From Natronosalvus hydrolyticus (GTDB lineage Archaea; Halobacteriota; Halobacteria; Halobacteriales; Natrialbaceae): a stretch of 60,994 nt of DNA. The notes under the pieces were generated by a model that had not been told where the DNA came from, ran no database searches, and saw nothing but the letters and a program-made list of their open reading frames with translations. The position numbers were made by a program, and so were the translations under genes. Of the stretch, positions 54,076 to 60,994 are shown in pieces. How positions within the stretch are numbered: the first letter of the stretch is position 1; every line of letters begins with the position of its first letter. The stretch spans positions 1 through 60,994 of the forward strand of contig JAOPJZ010000021.1 of assembly GCA_025517525.1 (NCBI GenBank). The letters are read 5' to 3'.

Positions 54076-54480
54076 TCACTCAATCCGTTCTGCGACCGCC
54101 TCGAGCGCTCGCTGTCGGCACTCGACGAGGGTATCGATCCGGTCGCTCTTGTCCTCCGGATCCTCGAGTCCTTCGAGCCACCGGAGTCTCGAATAAAACG
54201 TGACCACGACCTCGACTTCCCGATCGGTAAGTCGACCGAGTTGTGGGGCGACGCTCGCGTAGAGAACGGGTTGGTCGACTCGATAGGTGAGCCCTTCGTA
54301 CCGCCCGTCAGCGACGAATTCATCAAGGTAGTCGTAGGCGCGCAACTCCGCGAGCAGCCCCCGGCGAAGCCGTCGCGTGGCGTCACGTTCGCGTTTCCAG
54401 TAGCGGAGATAAGAGCCGACAGCGGTGGCAATCGAGCCAATGATTGCACCGAGGATGAAACCGACGGCGGTCTCGACCAT
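54076..54480 (-). CDS. Hypothetical membrane-anchored protein
   Basis: 134 aa. One N-terminal transmembrane helix (AVGFILGAIIGSIATAVG) is followed by a basic helix RYWKRERDATRRLRRGLLAE and a soluble helical domain containing VVVTFYSRLRWLEGLEDPED. It has the look of haloarchaeal proteins with one membrane anchor and helical bundle; no function recognised. It follows sufU on the same strand with a 76-bp gap. Confidence 0.65.
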   Translation of the reverse strand: MVETAVGFILGAIIGSIATAVGSYLRYWKRERDATRRLRRGLLAELRAYDYLDEFVADGRYEGLTYRVDQPVLYASVAPQLGRLTDREVEVVVTFYSRLRWLEGLEDPEDKSDRIDTLVECRQRALEAVAERIE

Positions 54481-54556
54481 GCCCTACCACGCCGACGTCG
54501 AGGGGTAGCGCTTTGGCTTGCGAAAGGGTTCGAATCGAAAAACGGGCCTCGGCGTC

Positions 54557-54973
54557 TCAGTCGTCTTCGGTCGTCGTCTTCTCCTTATCGAGATCGCCGC
54601 GGTACATCTTGGCTCCGTCCTGGGCGACTTTCTCGGCCAGTACCGCACACTTGATTCGCATCGGCGAAATTTCGACGCCAAGCATGTCGACGATGTCGTC
54701 ACGATCCATCTCGAGCAGTTCGTCGACAGTCGTTCCCGGCAGTTCCGTCGTGAGCATACTGGCGGCGGCCTGGCTGATCGCACAGCCGTCACCGGAGAAC
54801 GCGACCTGTTCGATCTCCTGGCCGTCGAGGCGAACGTCCATTCGAATCTCGTCGCCACACATCGGATTCTCGCCGATGTGGGTGAACGTCGGATCCTCGA
54901 GTTCCCCATAGTTTCGGGGGCTCTTGTAGTGATCGAGGATCTGCTGTCGGTACATATCGGAGCCAAGTCCCAT
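54557..54973 (-). CDS. sufU: Iron-sulfur cluster scaffold protein SufU
   Basis: 138 aa. The IscU/SufU fold with the three cluster or zinc cysteines: Cys39 (NPMCGDEI, Asp41), Cys64 (GDGCAISQAA) and Cys109 (RIKCAVL). The start YRQQILDHYKSPRNYGELED is the SufU type. It receives sulfur from SufS and hands on Fe-S clusters or sulfur. I prefer ATG 54973; ATG 55003 lies ten codons upstream. It is separated from sufS by an MFS gene and a sufS relic. Confidence 0.93.
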   Translation of the reverse strand: MGLGSDMYRQQILDHYKSPRNYGELEDPTFTHIGENPMCGDEIRMDVRLDGQEIEQVAFSGDGCAISQAAASMLTTELPGTTVDELLEMDRDDIVDMLGVEISPMRIKCAVLAEKVAQDGAKMYRGDLDKEKTTTEDD

Positions 54974-55090
54974 GTTAGGTACGGATACGGTTGTCGCGTC
55001 CAAAAGGGTTCCGGGGTGTCCGGTGTCGGCGGCTGTGCGGTGTTGGTCTCTCGAGTGAGCGAGGTATGAAACAGTACCTCTCGAGACGGA

Positions 55091-56272
55091 TCAGTAGCCC
55101 GTTTGCAGTGCCCAGTTACCGAACAGCAGGACTAGCCCGATGGCCAGCAACGTCACGAGGACGGAGATGGAGGCGGCCCAGCCGGCCAGGTCCGCGACGG
55201 TTCCGGTGATGACGGAGCCAGCGGCAGCGAGTCCCATGACGACGGTCTGTGTCAACCCGAAGCCGGCACCACGATCCTCGCTCGAGAACAGGTCCATAAA
55301 CCGGGCCATAGCGGCGGTGTACGCTCCCAGACCGATACCGACGAGGACGACGCCGAGGACGACGAGAGAGGAGGCGGTCGGAATGATGAGTGCGAGCAAG
55401 CCAGCAATTGCCAACACGAGACAGCCAGCGATGACGGGGTCACGGCCGTACTGGTCAGAAAACTGTCCGATTTTGACCTGCGTCAGCCCCTGGACGACGA
55501 AAAAACCGGAGAACGCGACCGCGGCATGTGGCTCGCTGTATTCGTGATAGGCGACCAGGAAGGTGGGTAAAAACGAGGCGAGCGCTTGCCAGGAAAACGA
55601 GAGCAGCACCGAAATTACGACCGTGAACGTGACCGATGGCCGGGAGAGGACCGTCAGTAACGGCTCGACGCGGAACTGATCCCGGATATCGAGGTCGGGC
55701 CGTCGAGGTGGCGTCGACTCGACGTACCGAAAGAAGAGGACGAAGGCAGGAATCGCGACGAGGAGTCCGATGGCGACACCGGCTCGCCACCCGTATCGAA
55801 CGCCGACCCAGGTGGCAGCGATGGGTGCCAGCAGGCCACCGAAGGTGCTCCCCAGCGTGTGAATGCCGATGGCGCGCCCGACGTCGTCGTAGGTACGGGT
55901 GAGCAACGTCGTCGCCACGCTAAAGTGGAGGCCGGCGAGCGCGCCGAGGATGACCGTCGCGATGGCGAACACGAAAAAGATCGGTGCCGTGATGATGAGG
56001 AGGCTGCCCAGAGCGGTGCCGGCGAGGGCAACCAGAATCACCGGCCGTTCGCCGTATCGGTCGGCGAACACCCCACTGGGGTACTGTGCCAGGCCGTAGG
56101 TGAGCCACATCCCGGTCAGTGCCAGGCCGACGAGCGCGTTCGAAACGCCGTAGGTTGCAGTGATCGCGGGAACCAGTGGACTGATCGCCAGGCGGGCGAC
56201 CATCGTCGCGAACAGGGCGAACGTACACAGCGCCAGCACTGTCTGGCGGTAGTGCCAACCCCTCGAGGTCAC
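55091..56272 (-). CDS. MFS transporter, paralogue of the one at 47364
   Basis: 393 aa with twelve predicted helices and the loop GVFADRYGERPVILV. It is similar to the MFS protein at 47364-48548 along its length (see there). The frame is open to ATG 56323, but the shared start RGWHYRQTVLALCTF and alignment with the paralogue favour GTG 56272. It sits between sufS and sufU, splitting a pair that is usually adjacent, and directly downstream of a sufS 3'-end relic. Substrate unknown. Confidence 0.9.
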   Translation of the reverse strand: MTSRGWHYRQTVLALCTFALFATMVARLAISPLVPAITATYGVSNALVGLALTGMWLTYGLAQYPSGVFADRYGERPVILVALAGTALGSLLIITAPIFFVFAIATVILGALAGLHFSVATTLLTRTYDDVGRAIGIHTLGSTFGGLLAPIAATWVGVRYGWRAGVAIGLLVAIPAFVLFFRYVESTPPRRPDLDIRDQFRVEPLLTVLSRPSVTFTVVISVLLSFSWQALASFLPTFLVAYHEYSEPHAAVAFSGFFVVQGLTQVKIGQFSDQYGRDPVIAGCLVLAIAGLLALIIPTASSLVVLGVVLVGIGLGAYTAAMARFMDLFSSEDRGAGFGLTQTVVMGLAAAGSVITGTVADLAGWAASISVLVTLLAIGLVLLFGNWALQTGY

Positions 56273-56367
56273 GCATCCTGGAAACACGGCTGTAGCGACC
56301 GCATGTCGCGAGTGGAAGGGCATATGTCTCGCGGAAACGCAGCGTGACGCTCTCGAGAGCGCCCCGA

Positions 56368-56438
56368 TCAGGAAAAGAGCTGGCGCGCGCTATCGATGGC
56401 GTCGACCAGTTTGTCGACTTCTTCGCGGGTGTCATGAG
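56368..56438 (-). pseudogene. Relic of a second sufS 3' end
   Basis: Minus-strand reading from 56438 gives HDTREEVDKLVDAIDSARQL, then F, S and stop TGA (56368-56370). It matches the end of the intact SufS (TREEVDKLVDAIDSARQLF, then A). Nineteen residues are identical, while seven codons differ silently (Lys, Leu, Ala, Asp, Gln, Leu, Phe). Purely silent divergence means the fragment came from a gene that was under selection, not from a recent copy. It lies 152 bp from the corresponding part of the real gene. Confidence 0.75.
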
Positions 56439-56522
56439 ACCACCTTTTTCCTCTCGCTCCGCTCGATCGAACCACTCGAGGAAAAATCTGGACCAAAAAG
56501 CCGTTCTCCGTTCGTGGCAGAA

Positions 56523-57767
56523 CTATGCGAACAGTTGGCGCGCGCTGTCGATAGCGTCGACCAACTTGTCGACTTCTTCGCGGGTGTTGTAAACGTAGAA
56601 GGACGCTCGAGCGGAGGCGGCGACACCCAGTTTGTCGTGCAGTGGCTGTGTACAGTGGTCACCGGCACGGATCGCCACGGCGTGGTCGTTCATGATCGAG
56701 GCCAGGTCGTGGGCGTGGACGGACTCGAGGTTGAAGCTCACGAGTCCCCCGCGGTCCGGTCCAGGTTCGGGGCCGTAGATATCGACGTCGTCTTCGGCAG
56801 CCAGTTGCTCGTAGGCGTACTCGGCCAGCCGCTCTTCGTGGGCCTGCACGCGCTCCATGCCGATCTCCTCGAGGTAGTCGACGGCGGCCTCAAGGCCGAC
56901 TGCTTCGGCGATGGGCGGCGTGCCGGGTTCGAACTTCCAGGGCAATTCGGCCCAGGTCGAGTCCTCGAAGGTGACCTTCTCGATCATGCCGCCGCCGTAC
57001 AGGTACGGCTGCATGGCCTCGAGCAGGTGACGTTTCCCGTAGAGGACGCCGATGCCGGTGGGGCCGGCCATCTTGTGGCCCGAGAAGGCGTAGAAGTCGG
57101 CGTCGATGGCCTGCACGTCGACGGGGCGGGTGGGGACGGCCTGTGCGCCGTCGACGAAGATGTAGGCGTCGTGGTCGTGGGCGATGTCAGCCAGTTCGGC
57201 GACGGGGTTGACGGTGCCGAGCGTGTTCGAGACGTGGACGACGCTGACGATGGCGGTGTCGTCGGTAATGCACTCGTGAGCGTGGTCCATGTCGAGACGG
57301 CCGTCATCGTCGATGGCGATGTACTTCACGTCCGCACCGGTTCGGTGGGCGATCTGTTGCCAGGTGACAAGCGAAGCGTGGTGTTCCATCTCCGTGAGGA
57401 CGACCTCGTCGCCGGGGCCGAGTTCCGCCAGCCCCCAGGCGTACGCGAGCAGGTTTTCGCTCTCGGTCGTGTTCTTCGTGAAGATTACCTCTTCGCGACC
57501 GTCGGCACCGATAAAGTCGGCGACGCGGTCGTGGGCCTCCTCGTAGGCGATCGAGGCTTCCTGGCTGAGGTGGTGGATGCCGCGGTGGACGTTCGAGTTG
57601 TACTGTCGATAGTAGTCGCTCATCGCGTCGACGACGGGATCGGGGGTGTGCGTCGTCGCTGCGTTGTCGAGGTAGACCAGTTGACTCCCCGAAAACTCGC
57701 GCTCGAGGATCGGGTACGCTGCCCGAATCCGGTCGACATCGAGGGACTCGACCTGTTGGTGGCTCAT
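56523..57767 (-). CDS. sufS: Cysteine desulfurase SufS
   Basis: 414 aa, PLP-dependent, group II cysteine desulfurase. The PLP lysine is Lys232 in FSGHKMAGPTGIGVLYG, and the catalytic Cys372 is in RAGDHCTQPLHDKL. The start VESLDVDRIRAAYPILEREF is the SufS type. It supplies sulfur to SufU (54557). A 3'-end relic of another sufS lies just downstream, and sufU is 1.5 kb away across an MFS gene. Confidence 0.95.
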   Translation of the reverse strand: MSHQQVESLDVDRIRAAYPILEREFSGSQLVYLDNAATTHTPDPVVDAMSDYYRQYNSNVHRGIHHLSQEASIAYEEAHDRVADFIGADGREEVIFTKNTTESENLLAYAWGLAELGPGDEVVLTEMEHHASLVTWQQIAHRTGADVKYIAIDDDGRLDMDHAHECITDDTAIVSVVHVSNTLGTVNPVAELADIAHDHDAYIFVDGAQAVPTRPVDVQAIDADFYAFSGHKMAGPTGIGVLYGKRHLLEAMQPYLYGGGMIEKVTFEDSTWAELPWKFEPGTPPIAEAVGLEAAVDYLEEIGMERVQAHEERLAEYAYEQLAAEDDVDIYGPEPGPDRGGLVSFNLESVHAHDLASIMNDHAVAIRAGDHCTQPLHDKLGVAASARASFYVYNTREEVDKLVDAIDSARQLFA

Positions 57768-57890
57768 TACTCGAAGACAGGGACCGTAGACAAAACACTC
57801 CTTCGGTCCATCCCGGTTTCGCCGTTATCCGGGATGGTTCCCGGATTCGATCCGGAAAGCACCATTCCCTCTTCTTCTACGGTCTGTTGT

Positions 57891-58757
57891 TCAGGCGTCG
57901 ACTTCGAGCAACCGCGCGTCACAGTCCTCGCAGGTGACGGCGTACACCTCGTAGGAGCGACAGCAGGATTCGACGGTTTCGGCGTCGATGGAAATCGTTC
58001 CGCTACAGGTCGGACAAGTCTCGAGGAACGCTCTGAGCCCACTGACCAGTTGACTCCGTTGCTCGAGGGGGAGCGTCTCCCAGCGTTCGACGCGGTGCTC
58101 GAGGAGGTCGAAGCCGGCGACGTCGGCCAGTAATGCGGCGTCGGATTCCCAGCGGGCAGCGACTCGACCGTCGACGCGGACGACGACGTGGTCGCTGCGT
58201 TGGCTGGCACGGACGACGACGCTATCGGGGGCCACGTCCAGGAAAGCTGCCACCTGCTCGTTCCGGTTGCCGTCGCGTCTGTCGTCGATGGCCGCTTGCC
58301 AGGCTGCGTGGGCGTCGTCCTCGAGACAGAGGTCGTCGACGTCGGCACAGGGTTCGACGACGCCTGCCGAAACGAGGGTCTCCTCGGGATTGATCCGGGT
58401 TTCCCGTTCGTGCAGGGGATCGGGGCCGTGACTGTCGTCCGCCTCGAGGCCGTCGCCCTCGATATCGCCTTCGATCCCGTATCCGGGCGGGGCTTTCTCG
58501 AATTTGGCGAGCAGCCAGTCGGGAAAGTAGCGTTTCGTTAGCGTTGGCGTGCCTGGCACGAGATAGCCGCGGAAATAAATCGCGAGCAACGAGAGCGCGA
58601 AGACGGCGATACCTGCCGGTGGGGCGAGGAAACCGACGGCGAGGGAGAGCACGAGCGCGATCAGGACGTTGACGACCGTACACGGGATGCACCGATTTTC
58701 GCCGGTGTATTCTGGTTGGCGAAGCCGGTCGAGGGCTCGAGACGGTGTCGTTGGCAT
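57891..58757 (-). CDS. Membrane protein with C-terminal zinc ribbon, unknown function
   Basis: 288 aa. Two adjacent hydrophobic helices lie near the N-terminus (IPCTVVNVLIALVLSLAVGF, then GIAVFALSLLAIYFRGYLV). An acidic linker (about residues 85-165) follows, then a soluble region, and a C-terminal CPTC...CC...CEDC cluster (ETCPTCSGTISIDAET, TCEDCDARLL) that could bind zinc. A CIPC pair occurs just before the first helix. The frame is open to 58814; ATG 58757 gives the usual start. No family is recognised; it is 123 bp upstream of sufS on the same strand. Confidence 0.7.
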   Translation of the reverse strand: MPTTPSRALDRLRQPEYTGENRCIPCTVVNVLIALVLSLAVGFLAPPAGIAVFALSLLAIYFRGYLVPGTPTLTKRYFPDWLLAKFEKAPPGYGIEGDIEGDGLEADDSHGPDPLHERETRINPEETLVSAGVVEPCADVDDLCLEDDAHAAWQAAIDDRRDGNRNEQVAAFLDVAPDSVVVRASQRSDHVVVRVDGRVAARWESDAALLADVAGFDLLEHRVERWETLPLEQRSQLVSGLRAFLETCPTCSGTISIDAETVESCCRSYEVYAVTCEDCDARLLEVDA

Positions 58758-58850
58758 AATCCCGACTTGGATAACCCTCGTAAAAAACACGTCGGTTCTG
58801 TGGGCTGTTAGCACTCCACGACTCTCGGTTTATATTGAACGGAATAACCC

Positions 58851-58896
58851 GTATTAGAAATAATGGCTTTTGCGTATTAGAAATAATGGGTTTTGA
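58851..58896. repeat. 23-bp tandem duplication
   Basis: GTATTAGAAATAATGGCTTT (plus TGC) at 58851-58873 and a near copy at 58874-58896 with GGG in place of GGC and one end difference. It lies in the gap between the zinc-ribbon gene and the DUF424 gene. Confidence 0.8.
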
Positions 58897-58899
58897 ACG

Positions 58900-59238
58900 C
58901 TACATCCGCATAAACTGGGCGTGCCTGGTCCCCTCGAGTTCCAGCACGTTCCCTTCCTCGACGTAGCCCGCTTCGATAGCGACGCCGACGGCATCGCTGC
59001 CGACGAGATTGGCCACGCTCGCTCGAGCCAGACTCTCGAGGGCGCTTTCGGCGTCGACGGACTCGGCTCCCTCGCCGTAAAAGTCCTCCGTAACCGTCAG
59101 CGAGACGTCCCGGTCGACGCCTTCGAACGTTTCGCCGAGCAGGCCGTCGTCACAGACCGAGACGAGCAAGCCTTTGGGCGTCTGGCGTTCGACCAGCAAC
59201 AGTGGGCCAGCTTTCTGGGTTGAATCGCGTTCGGTCAC
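58900..59238 (-). CDS. DUF424-family protein
   Basis: 112 aa. The core LLLVERQTPKGLLVSVCDDG, LLGETFEGVDRDVSLTVTED and the end RHAQFMRM match the archaeal DUF424 family, small proteins of unknown function usually near translation or RNA genes. The start lies 2 bp after the stop of the TPR gene, so the two are co-transcribed. Confidence 0.85.
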   Translation of the reverse strand: MTERDSTQKAGPLLLVERQTPKGLLVSVCDDGLLGETFEGVDRDVSLTVTEDFYGEGAESVDAESALESLARASVANLVGSDAVGVAIEAGYVEEGNVLELEGTRHAQFMRM

Positions 59239-59240
59239 GG

Positions 59241-60038
59241 TTACTCGGGCAACTGCTCGCGGTCTTCGATGAACTGCTGTTCGGCCTCCTCACGAAGCTG
59301 GTTGGCCTCGTCGGCCAGCGCCTCGGCCTCCTCGTGTTCGCCCAGTTTCTCGAGGATTTCGGCCTTTTCCTCGAGAATCTGGACGTTGCGCAGGCCGAGT
59401 CGAATCGCGTTATCGATACAGTTCAGCGCCTCCTCGGTGAGGCCGCGTTCGGCGAGGAAGAACGCCCGATTGTACCACCCCTCAGCGAAGCGCTCGTCGA
59501 TTTCGACCGCGCGTTCAGCGTGCTCGAGGGCCTGACTCGTCTCGCCGAACTCCCACAGGGCGTAGGCCAGGTTGGTGTGTGCCGTCGCCGTGTGCTGGGG
59601 GGCTGCGCGGTCGTACTCGCCGTTGTCTTTGTCGGCTTCGCGGGCGATTCGCAGGGCTTCCTGGTGGGCCCCGATGGCCTCGTCGTATTCCTCTAAGTTG
59701 GCGTGAGCGACGCCTTTGTTGACCCAGGCCTCCTGTTGGATGGTCGGATCTTCGGCGAACTTCGCCGTCCGCTCGAAGGCCTCGGTTGCCTCTTCGAACC
59801 GGTTGATCTGCATGTAACTCAGGCCGACGTCGAGCAGTTCTTCGGTGTCGACGGCGTCGCTCGCGATCTGGCGCTCGTCGAGCATGTCAGAGAGCACGCG
59901 CGAGTCGACCGGATCGACCTTCGACGGGTCGACGTCGAGTTCTGGCGGGTCGAGGTCGAAATCGTCGTAGGACTCGTCGAACCCGGCACCCTCAGAGAAC
60001 CGATGCCTGCGGTCTGTCTCGTCCTTTCGGTCAGTCAT
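59241..60038 (-). CDS. Tetratricopeptide repeat protein
   Basis: 265 aa. An acidic N-terminus (FDLDPPELDVDPSKVDPVDS) precedes five or so TPR units: LLDVGLSYMQINRFEEATEA, AWVNKGVAHANLEEYDEAIG, AHTNLAYALWEFGETSQALE, GWYNRAFFLAERGLTEEALN and ILEEKAEILEKLGEHEEAEA. TPRs bind partner proteins. The frame is open to 60452, but the start at ATG 60038 removes a stretch with no similarity to TPR proteins. It is first in an operon with the DUF424 gene. Confidence 0.88.
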   Translation of the reverse strand: MTDRKDETDRRHRFSEGAGFDESYDDFDLDPPELDVDPSKVDPVDSRVLSDMLDERQIASDAVDTEELLDVGLSYMQINRFEEATEAFERTAKFAEDPTIQQEAWVNKGVAHANLEEYDEAIGAHQEALRIAREADKDNGEYDRAAPQHTATAHTNLAYALWEFGETSQALEHAERAVEIDERFAEGWYNRAFFLAERGLTEEALNCIDNAIRLGLRNVQILEEKAEILEKLGEHEEAEALADEANQLREEAEQQFIEDREQLPE

Positions 60039-60209
60039 TACTCGCTGTTGGGTATCTGGCGGGTTAAGGTCTGCGTTGTCTCGAACGGGTTCGCCCTGAC
60101 GTGTTCGACATCTGGACATCAGCGATACGAACAGTGGGACTGGGTTTGATACACGTTCGCGTTGTGCACTCCCTATGCTCGCTCGAGGCCGATGCGGAGG
60201 TGCGGTCTG

Positions 60210-60797
60210 ATGGGCCGCGTCCTCGTGGGCGCGGATACTGGCGGGTCCCCCACGGGTTCGATTGCGGACTACGTCGCCGACGAACTCGCCCAGGCGGGAC
60301 ACGATCCCATCGTGATCAATACGACACACCCGCCGCCGAACCTCGACCTCCGCCGGTACGATGGCTGTGTCGTCGTCCGAACGCTCCCACCAGTCGTCAG
60401 CGAACCGAGCCCCTTTCTGCGCGCCAACGCCGACATATTGAATCGATTGCATTCGGGGTTGATCGCCATCGACAGTACCAATGGGTCGGTTGAGGACTCG
60501 AATCGAGGCCGAGGGGCACAGATGGAGTCGAACGCTCGGTCAACCCGCGTCAGGCCGGCGGCCGAACGAGTCGACGCCATCTGCGAGGCACTCGACTGGG
60601 AGCCAACCTATACCCTCATCGTGGAAGATCGCTCCGGTGAGTTGTTTTCGATCCTCTGGAACGAACTCCGATACCGACTTTCGAAACTCCGCGGCGATAC
60701 GCGCCCACGAGAACGGATTGCGGCACGCCGACAGTGGGCGGCTATCGACGATTTCGTGGCCTCCTTCGCCGCCACACTCGAGAAGCCACACCCCTGA
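60210..60797 (+). CDS. Flavodoxin-like hypothetical protein
   Basis: 195 aa. The start GRVLVGADTGGSPTGSIADY has the shape of a flavodoxin phosphate-binding loop (TxxGxS/T), followed by VADELAQAGHDPIVINTTHP and YDGCVVVRTLPP. The FMN site is not fully conserved, so flavin binding is uncertain. The C-terminal half is helical and basic (RLSKLRGDTRPRERIAARRQ). Start chosen at ATG 60210; ATG 60192 is an alternative. Divergent from the TPR gene. Confidence 0.6.
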   Translation: MGRVLVGADTGGSPTGSIADYVADELAQAGHDPIVINTTHPPPNLDLRRYDGCVVVRTLPPVVSEPSPFLRANADILNRLHSGLIAIDSTNGSVEDSNRGRGAQMESNARSTRVRPAAERVDAICEALDWEPTYTLIVEDRSGELFSILWNELRYRLSKLRGDTRPRERIAARRQWAAIDDFVASFAATLEKPHP

Positions 60798-60962
60798 ATT
60801 GCGTAATCGTACATCGTCCGCCCCGTTCAGTGGATCTACTCCGTTTCACACGTCTCGGCGTCCGAGTTCTACTGCCATCAGCCACCGGAACGGCAGACAG
60901 ATACTCACTTCCTGTCTGTCACAGTTTCCGTTTTCGGGTCTGATAGGAATCATAAGCGCATA

Positions 60963-60994
60963 CCCGCGTCTTCAGGCGCGGATCAAGCGGTAGG
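60963..60994 (+). mobile_element. IS200/IS605-type end at the right window edge
   Basis: Stem CCCGCG (60963-60968), loop TCTTCAGG and CGCGG (60977-60981), followed by ATCAAGCGGTAGG. The stem and loop match the hairpin at 26-45 at most positions (CCGCGACTTTAGGCGCGG versus CCGCGTCTTCAGGCGCGG). It may be the end of a TnpB element continuing beyond the window. Confidence 0.4.

Noticed and set aside
56514..58133. A 539-aa plus-strand frame across sufS and the zinc-ribbon gene
   Set aside because: Antisense of two genuine genes; no motif and it spans both.
1..60994. The many CTCGAG palindromes as regulatory sites
   Set aside because: They are Leu-Glu codon pairs and general style of this genome, spread through coding sequence without pattern.

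Overview
The window is a chromosomal segment of an extremely halophilic archaeon (class Halobacteria). The evidence is very acidic proteins, a GC-rich sequence crowded with CTCGAG (Leu-Glu codon pairs), short TATA-to-ATG spacings typical of leaderless haloarchaeal promoters, HalOD1 and bacterioopsin-activator (HTH_10) regulators, and archaeal core genes (thermosome, PAN, RadA, S19e, aIF1A, aIF5B/IF-2, class I LysRS, archaeosine TGT). The heavy CTCGAG use suggests Natrialbaceae, but that is an inference from style. Coding density is high and most genes are housekeeping.

Layout. 0-9 kb: a TnpB-type hairpin at the very edge, a KH-domain protein, a lipoprotein gene bracketed by two inverted 84-bp MITE-like repeats, thermosome, an ornithine cyclodeaminase-family enzyme, aIF1A, a 59-aa membrane protein and a DUF460 RuvC-like protein. 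9-18 kb: RNase Z, a secreted polyacidic repeat protein, adenosylhomocysteinase, then a signalling island (PAS protein, HalOD1 protein, and a 1212-aa multi-PAS/GAF HTH_10 regulator with a hydrophobic N-terminus). 18-31 kb: CPBP protease, the S19e/PDCD5/PP-loop operon, thiL, two M50 site-2 proteases, a DsbA-like protein, MobB-MoaE fusion, pyrH-lysS, and tgtA. 31-38 kb: oligoendopeptidase F, a 7TM histidine kinase, PAN, pyruvoyl arginine decarboxylase and a DUF5811-type protein.

38-44.5 kb is the most distinctive region. It holds SCO and TauE/SafE (overlapping), a divergent NosL, and nosD-nosF-nosY linked by ATGA overlaps. All are copper-site maturation genes, yet there is no nosZ or other cuproenzyme in the window. 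The NosD protein carries an N-terminal NosL-like domain that lacks the Cys ligands, and NosF has a His/Gln/Asn-rich N-terminal extension.

44.5-61 kb: aIF5B/IF-2, two paralogous MFS transporters, asparaginase, UvrC, a PQQ-type propeller, RadA preceded by an exact 50-bp tandem duplication, SufU, SufS, a TPR protein and a DUF424 protein. Between sufS and the second MFS gene lies a relic of a different sufS 3' end. It differs from the intact gene by seven silent changes over 19 identical amino acids, which suggests replacement or loss of an older allele and a broken sufS-sufU linkage.

No rRNA, tRNA, CRISPR array or intact insertion sequence was recognised. Mobile-DNA traces are the two MITE-like copies, a partial third copy, and three hairpins resembling IS200/IS605 (TnpB) ends.
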